16,170 nucleotides of DNA from assembly GCA_964632545.1 (NCBI GenBank), contig CAZWBQ010000020.1:1-16170 (forward strand), in the 5' to 3' direction. A program made the translations under genes and the position numbers. Source of the stretch: UBA7398 sp964632545 (GTDB lineage Bacteria > Actinomycetota > Actinomycetes > Nanopelagicales > Nanopelagicaceae). The notes below the pieces were generated by a model. The model ran no database searches. It saw only the letters and a list, made by a program, of their open reading frames with translations, and had not been told where the DNA came from. Below are positions 13,130-16,170 of the stretch, piece after piece (positions within the stretch are counted from its first letter, which is position 1; each line of letters opens with the position of its first letter).

Positions 13130-14731
13130 ATGCGGATAGCCTCTAAATCAGTACTAGTTTTGCTATCTCTCTATTCGCTAATTATTTTTGGTTTAACTAG
13201 CCCGGCAATTGCAGCAACTCCTAAAGCTGGGGCAACCTGTACTAAAGCCGGCACAACCGCTACTGCTAGCGGTAAGAAATTTACTTGTATTAAATCTGGC
13301 AAGAAATTGGTTTGGGATAAAGGCGAAACAATTTCTAAACCAGTTACAACTCCAGTCGCACCAACTCCTTCACCTTCACCTTCACCTTCACCTAGCGCTA
13401 CGCAAAGCGCTACGCCATCTCCTTCACCTTCACCTAGCGCTACGCAAAGCGCTACGCCATCACCATCTCCATCTCCATCATCTAGCGCGGCAGAAGTTGT
13501 AGAGCCAAATGGTAAATGCTCTAAAGAAGGCGATATCCAACCGTTAAATGGCGGCCAAATGATTTGCACTAACGCAAAATGGCAACCATATGCAGGTTCT
13601 GGACCATCAGGTTCTGGAACAACGAATAATTCATCAACAACCGAAGTAACACCATGGGGCTATTTAAGTGTTATTAATAGCGGCAACGGCCTTGGAAATG
13701 TTTCAGATGCGGCGCTAGTTCAAACTAGCACCGGAGATATTCGAGTTTATTTTAAGAATGGAAACGACACCCAAGCTAAATTAACTGGTTTTGATAATTA
13801 TATTCATTCGGCTATTTCTAAAGATGGCGGAAAAACTTGGACTATTGAATCTGGTGTGCGAATGCAAGTCACCTCACCTGTAGAAGTTTTACCAAAAACT
13901 GGCGGCGGATATCAAGCTTGGGGTTGGGGCCATTCACCTGGGAAAGATTATATGTATTACGCGGAATCTTCGGATGGGCTAACTTTTACCGAAATTTCTA
14001 TTCCGGGGCTAGATACAAGTAAATGTCTTACAACTTCTGGCGCAGCGATGGGACCACTTGGTGATCCTGCAATAGTAAAACTTTCGGACGGCACTTGGTT
14101 ATTACATGCACAAGGATTTGGCGTAGGAAACACAGGGCCAATTTTTGCACGCTGGGCTTGCGTTGCCACATCTGCTGATGGAAAAACTTGGACCCCTGTT
14201 CAAAGCAGGTCTTATGGTGGCGCTACCGATGTCGAAACAAATCCAAATATTTATTTAAATAAATCAGGAAAAGTTGAATGGATGTGGCCATCTTCAAGTG
14301 GTGTTGTAACAAAAATTGGCGATGGCACAACTTACGGAACGTCAACAACTTACATAAAAGCGGGCGACCCAGAGCGTTTAGATTTAACTGATGGCACGGA
14401 GATTTTTGCAATGGGTGGTTTTGATGACCGCGGCGGTGGTGTAATTATTTTCGCTAAGCGAATTACAAATTCTTATCAGATTGCCTCTGTTACAGGCGGC
14501 CCATCCTCGGGTGGTTCACCTAACCGATTACTAACTTGGACAGTCAAGGGCGCAACCGCAACTGATATTTCAGTGATGAATTTCTGTCTAAACAAGAAAG
14601 TTTCTGACATTTCTGGCGCAACTGTAACTATGACAACTAGTAACGGTGTAGTAACCGTGGTCGCTTCTGATCCAGCAAACGATCACACGTGTGTTGGGGT
14701 TTTAGTTGGTACCGAAAAAATTATTGGCTAA
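13127..14731 (+). CDS. Secreted protein with paired Cys modules, Pro/Ser linker and Asp-box propeller domain
   Basis: I do not recognise a named gene. An N-terminal signal peptide (basic MMRIASK, hydrophobic core to about 24, likely cleavage after SPAIA-A near 30) indicates export. A first module has Cys38-x15-Cys54 followed by SGKKLVW; then a linker of PSPS and ATQSAT repeats (about 80-118); then a second module, Cys129-x15-Cys145. From about 175 on, a repeat-rich beta domain contains Asp-box sequences SKDGGKTW (229-236), SSDGLTF (279-285) and SADGKTW (347-353), as in sialidase/BNR propellers. Further Cys pairs sit at 298/343 and about 485/520. A catalytic sialidase Arg triad cannot be assigned, so glycan binding or cleavage is only a guess. 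Start is GTG 13127 or ATG 13130; the promoter position favours ATG. Its stop overlaps that of convergent pepP. Confidence 0.8.
   Translation: MMRIASKSVLVLLSLYSLIIFGLTSPAIAATPKAGATCTKAGTTATASGKKFTCIKSGKKLVWDKGETISKPVTTPVAPTPSPSPSPSPSATQSATPSPSPSPSATQSATPSPSPSPSSSAAEVVEPNGKCSKEGDIQPLNGGQMICTNAKWQPYAGSGPSGSGTTNNSSTTEVTPWGYLSVINSGNGLGNVSDAALVQTSTGDIRVYFKNGNDTQAKLTGFDNYIHSAISKDGGKTWTIESGVRMQVTSPVEVLPKTGGGYQAWGWGHSPGKDYMYYAESSDGLTFTEISIPGLDTSKCLTTSGAAMGPLGDPAIVKLSDGTWLLHAQGFGVGNTGPIFARWACVATSADGKTWTPVQSRSYGGATDVETNPNIYLNKSGKVEWMWPSSSGVVTKIGDGTTYGTSTTYIKAGDPERLDLTDGTEIFAMGGFDDRGGGVIIFAKRITNSYQIASVTGGPSSGGSPNRLLTWTVKGATATDISVMNFCLNKKVSDISGATVTMTTSNGVVTVVASDPANDHTCVGVLVGTEKIIG
13379..13460 (+). repeat. 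Two perfect 40-bp direct repeats (42-bp period) in the linker of the surface protein
   Basis: Copies at 13379-13418 and 13421-13460 are identical over 40 bases and encode PSPSPSATQSATP units. Each contains a 7-bp inverted repeat, TAGCGCT / AGCGCTA with a 6-base ACGCAA loop (13393-13412 and 13435-13454). Short CCTTCA and CCATCT tandem units flank them. The period of 14 codons keeps the frame, so changes in copy number would change linker length without frameshift. Confidence 0.9.
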
Positions 14732-16140
14732 TTAAGTAACTTAGCCATCCAAGCTTCAATTTCATCAGGATGTCTTGGTAGCCCACTACTCATAACGCGA
14801 CATCCAGTTTCAGTAACAACAACATCATCCTCAATTCGAACACCAACACCACGGAACTCCGGTGGGAATAGTTCATCATCAGGTTGGATATAAAAACCAG
14901 GTTCAACGGTAAGAATCATTCCTGGTTCTAAAATTGCATCTGCATATTGATCTTTACGAGCTTGCGCGCAATCATGCACATCGATTCCGAGATGATGGCC
15001 AGAACCATGGAACATCCATCTACGATGCAAACCATTTTCAGGTTTTAAAGATTCTTCAGGCGACATTGGTAAGACGCCTAATTCAGCAGCACCTTTTGCA
15101 ATCTCTTCCATACAAGCAGCATGGAAGTCCTTAAATCTATTACCGGGCTTTACTGCCGCGATTCCCGCTTGCTGTGCTCGATAAACGATCATATAAATCT
15201 GCTTCTGGGCCGCGGTAAATTTGCCGGTTACTGGCAAAGTTCGTGTGATATCTGCGGTGTAATGAGATTCAACTTCAACGCCGGCATCAATCAAAATCAT
15301 CTGGCCAGGCTTCACATCGCCATCGTTTTTAATCCAATGCAGTACGCAAGCATGTGATCCGGCAGCGACAATGCTGTCATAACCAATGTCGTTACCTTCA
15401 AGTCGAGCACGGCCAAAGAAAGCACCTTCGATTACGCGCTCGCCTCGTGGTGTTGCGGTAGCTGCGGGGAAAACTCGAACCATGTCAGAAAATCCACGCG
15501 CGGTTGCATCGATTGCTTTCTGCATTTCATCGATTTCATATTGATCTTTAACCATACGGCTCATTGAAAGCACATTTAAAAACTCTTCTTCACGAGCGTT
15601 CGCCAAGACTAACTTATCTATATTTGCATCTTGCTCGCGCACTACTAAAGTTTCCGTCTTATCACCTAAGAACTCAGCGATGCTTTCTATTTGGGCAACT
15701 TTAATTCCGTACATTGTTTGGGTTTCTTCTAATGTCATTCGACGTCCAACCCAGAATTCACCGTGTTTGGAATTTCGGTAGAACTCATCGGTATTACGAG
15801 GTGACCGAGGATGAATAAATAGAAGTGCATCGTGTCCCGAACCATTTGGTTCCATAACGAGAACAGAATCTGGAACTGCATCACTTGCTGTTATCCCGGT
15901 TAACCAAGAATAAGCTGAGTGTGCACGGAATCGATAGTCAGAATCATTACTTCTTACTTTTAACGAACCAGAAGGAAATACTAATCGCACACCGACAAAT
16001 TTCTTGGAAAGATTATCTCGGCGAACTTTGCAAAACGTGATTGCACGAGAAGGTGTAATCCCGGTTAGCGGTGATTCCGCCCAACCCTTTTTCATAAATT
16101 CAGTTAGCGCTTCGGGAGTTGGGATGTCGTGGGTTCGCAA
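14728..16140 (-). CDS. pepP: Xaa-Pro aminopeptidase (aminopeptidase P, M24 family)
   Basis: Dimetal peptidase removing N-terminal residues before proline; cytosolic, no signal peptide. An N-terminal AMP_N-type domain (about 28-165) precedes the creatinase-fold catalytic domain (about 200-460). Metal ligands are visible: Asp285 in LIDAGVE, Asp297 in YTADITRTLP, His382 in HGSGHHLGIDVHD, Glu413 in TVEPGFY and Glu437 in VRIEDDV, the complete M24B set. The TTG at 16140 is preceded by AAGGAG with a 6-nt gap, the same arrangement as pstP here, giving 470 residues. The frame remains open to base 16170 (residues QQAAEDKEKG), so the true start may lie beyond the window. The stop shares four bases with the convergent surface protein gene. 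Confidence 0.93.
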   Translation of the reverse strand: MRTHDIPTPEALTEFMKKGWAESPLTGITPSRAITFCKVRRDNLSKKFVGVRLVFPSGSLKVRSNDSDYRFRAHSAYSWLTGITASDAVPDSVLVMEPNGSGHDALLFIHPRSPRNTDEFYRNSKHGEFWVGRRMTLEETQTMYGIKVAQIESIAEFLGDKTETLVVREQDANIDKLVLANAREEEFLNVLSMSRMVKDQYEIDEMQKAIDATARGFSDMVRVFPAATATPRGERVIEGAFFGRARLEGNDIGYDSIVAAGSHACVLHWIKNDGDVKPGQMILIDAGVEVESHYTADITRTLPVTGKFTAAQKQIYMIVYRAQQAGIAAVKPGNRFKDFHAACMEEIAKGAAELGVLPMSPEESLKPENGLHRRWMFHGSGHHLGIDVHDCAQARKDQYADAILEPGMILTVEPGFYIQPDDELFPPEFRGVGVRIEDDVVVTETGCRVMSSGLPRHPDEIEAWMAKLLN

Positions 16141-16170
16141 ACCTTTCTCCTTATCTTCAGCAGCTTGTTG

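Noticed and set aside
13379..13460. Direct repeats considered as a CRISPR array.
   Set aside because: The copies are separated by only 2 bases, there are no spacers, and they encode an in-frame Pro/Ser linker.
13171..13569. Long open frames on the minus strand and in another plus frame across the repeat region.
   Set aside because: They arise from the low-complexity repeats, show no family features, and lie opposite or inside the clear secreted protein.

Overview
The window looks like a stretch of a streamlined, low-GC (roughly 40% by eye) freshwater actinobacterial chromosome, most like the acI / Nanopelagicales lineage. The evidence is actinobacterial gene content and order: tRNA-Ala then ppiA, crgA, pabA/trpG, the pknB kinase and its PstP-type phosphatase, pheA-serS, and an Sdh1-type succinate dehydrogenase like mycobacterial Rv0249c-Rv0247c. 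It is combined with AT-rich codons, very short intergenic gaps, frequent GTG/TTG starts, and a secreted protein carrying short Cys-paired modules of a kind I associate with acI surface proteins. The lineage is inferred; no 16S gene is present.

Layout. (1) 1-1140: 3' part of tRNA-Ala(UGC), a cytosolic cyclophilin starting 2 nt after the tRNA body, and a rhomboid protease. (2) 1141-2158: a 62-bp convergent gap with a cluster of DnaA-box sequences, then crgA (-) diverging from pabA (+) across a 22-bp imperfect palindrome. (3) 2155-4501 (-): a PstP-type PP2C phosphatase and the PASTA kinase PknB, overlapping by 8 nt; the rodA, pbpA, pknA and fha genes usually found with them are absent. (4) 4621-8496 (+): glycerophosphodiester phosphodiesterase, prephenate dehydratase, seryl-tRNA synthetase, a Cof-type HAD phosphatase and tRNA-Ser(UGA). 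(5) 8620-13083 (+): tightly packed sdhC-sdhA-sdhB, a small 4-TM membrane protein of the holin_4_2 family, and two overlapping crcB genes forming a probable heterodimeric fluoride channel. (6) 13127-14731 (+): a secreted Asp-box propeller protein behind a convincing promoter. (7) 14728-16140 (-): Xaa-Pro aminopeptidase, whose reading frame stays open to the window edge.

How it fits together. CrgA, PknB and PstP belong to the division and cell-wall signalling system; this and the DnaA boxes suggest an origin-proximal location. PheA, PabA and SerRS supply amino-acid, folate/tryptophan and translation functions. The Sdh complex feeds electrons from succinate to quinone. Two convergent gene pairs share stop codons (2155-2158 and 14728-14731) and four same-strand pairs overlap by 1 to 8 nt, consistent with strong genome compaction. 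I found no mobile element, CRISPR array, prophage or defence system. The less ordinary signals are regulatory or structural: the DnaA-box cluster, the crgA/pabA palindrome, a tRNA-mRNA junction that could yield a nearly leaderless mRNA, a promoter placed for leaderless translation, a Cys/His motif in SdhC, and a duplicated C-x15-C module in the surface protein. No stretch over 300 bases lacks a gene; the longest gap, 8497-8619, holds a T-run directly after tRNA-Ser and the sdhC ribosome binding site, and I see no certain promoter there.
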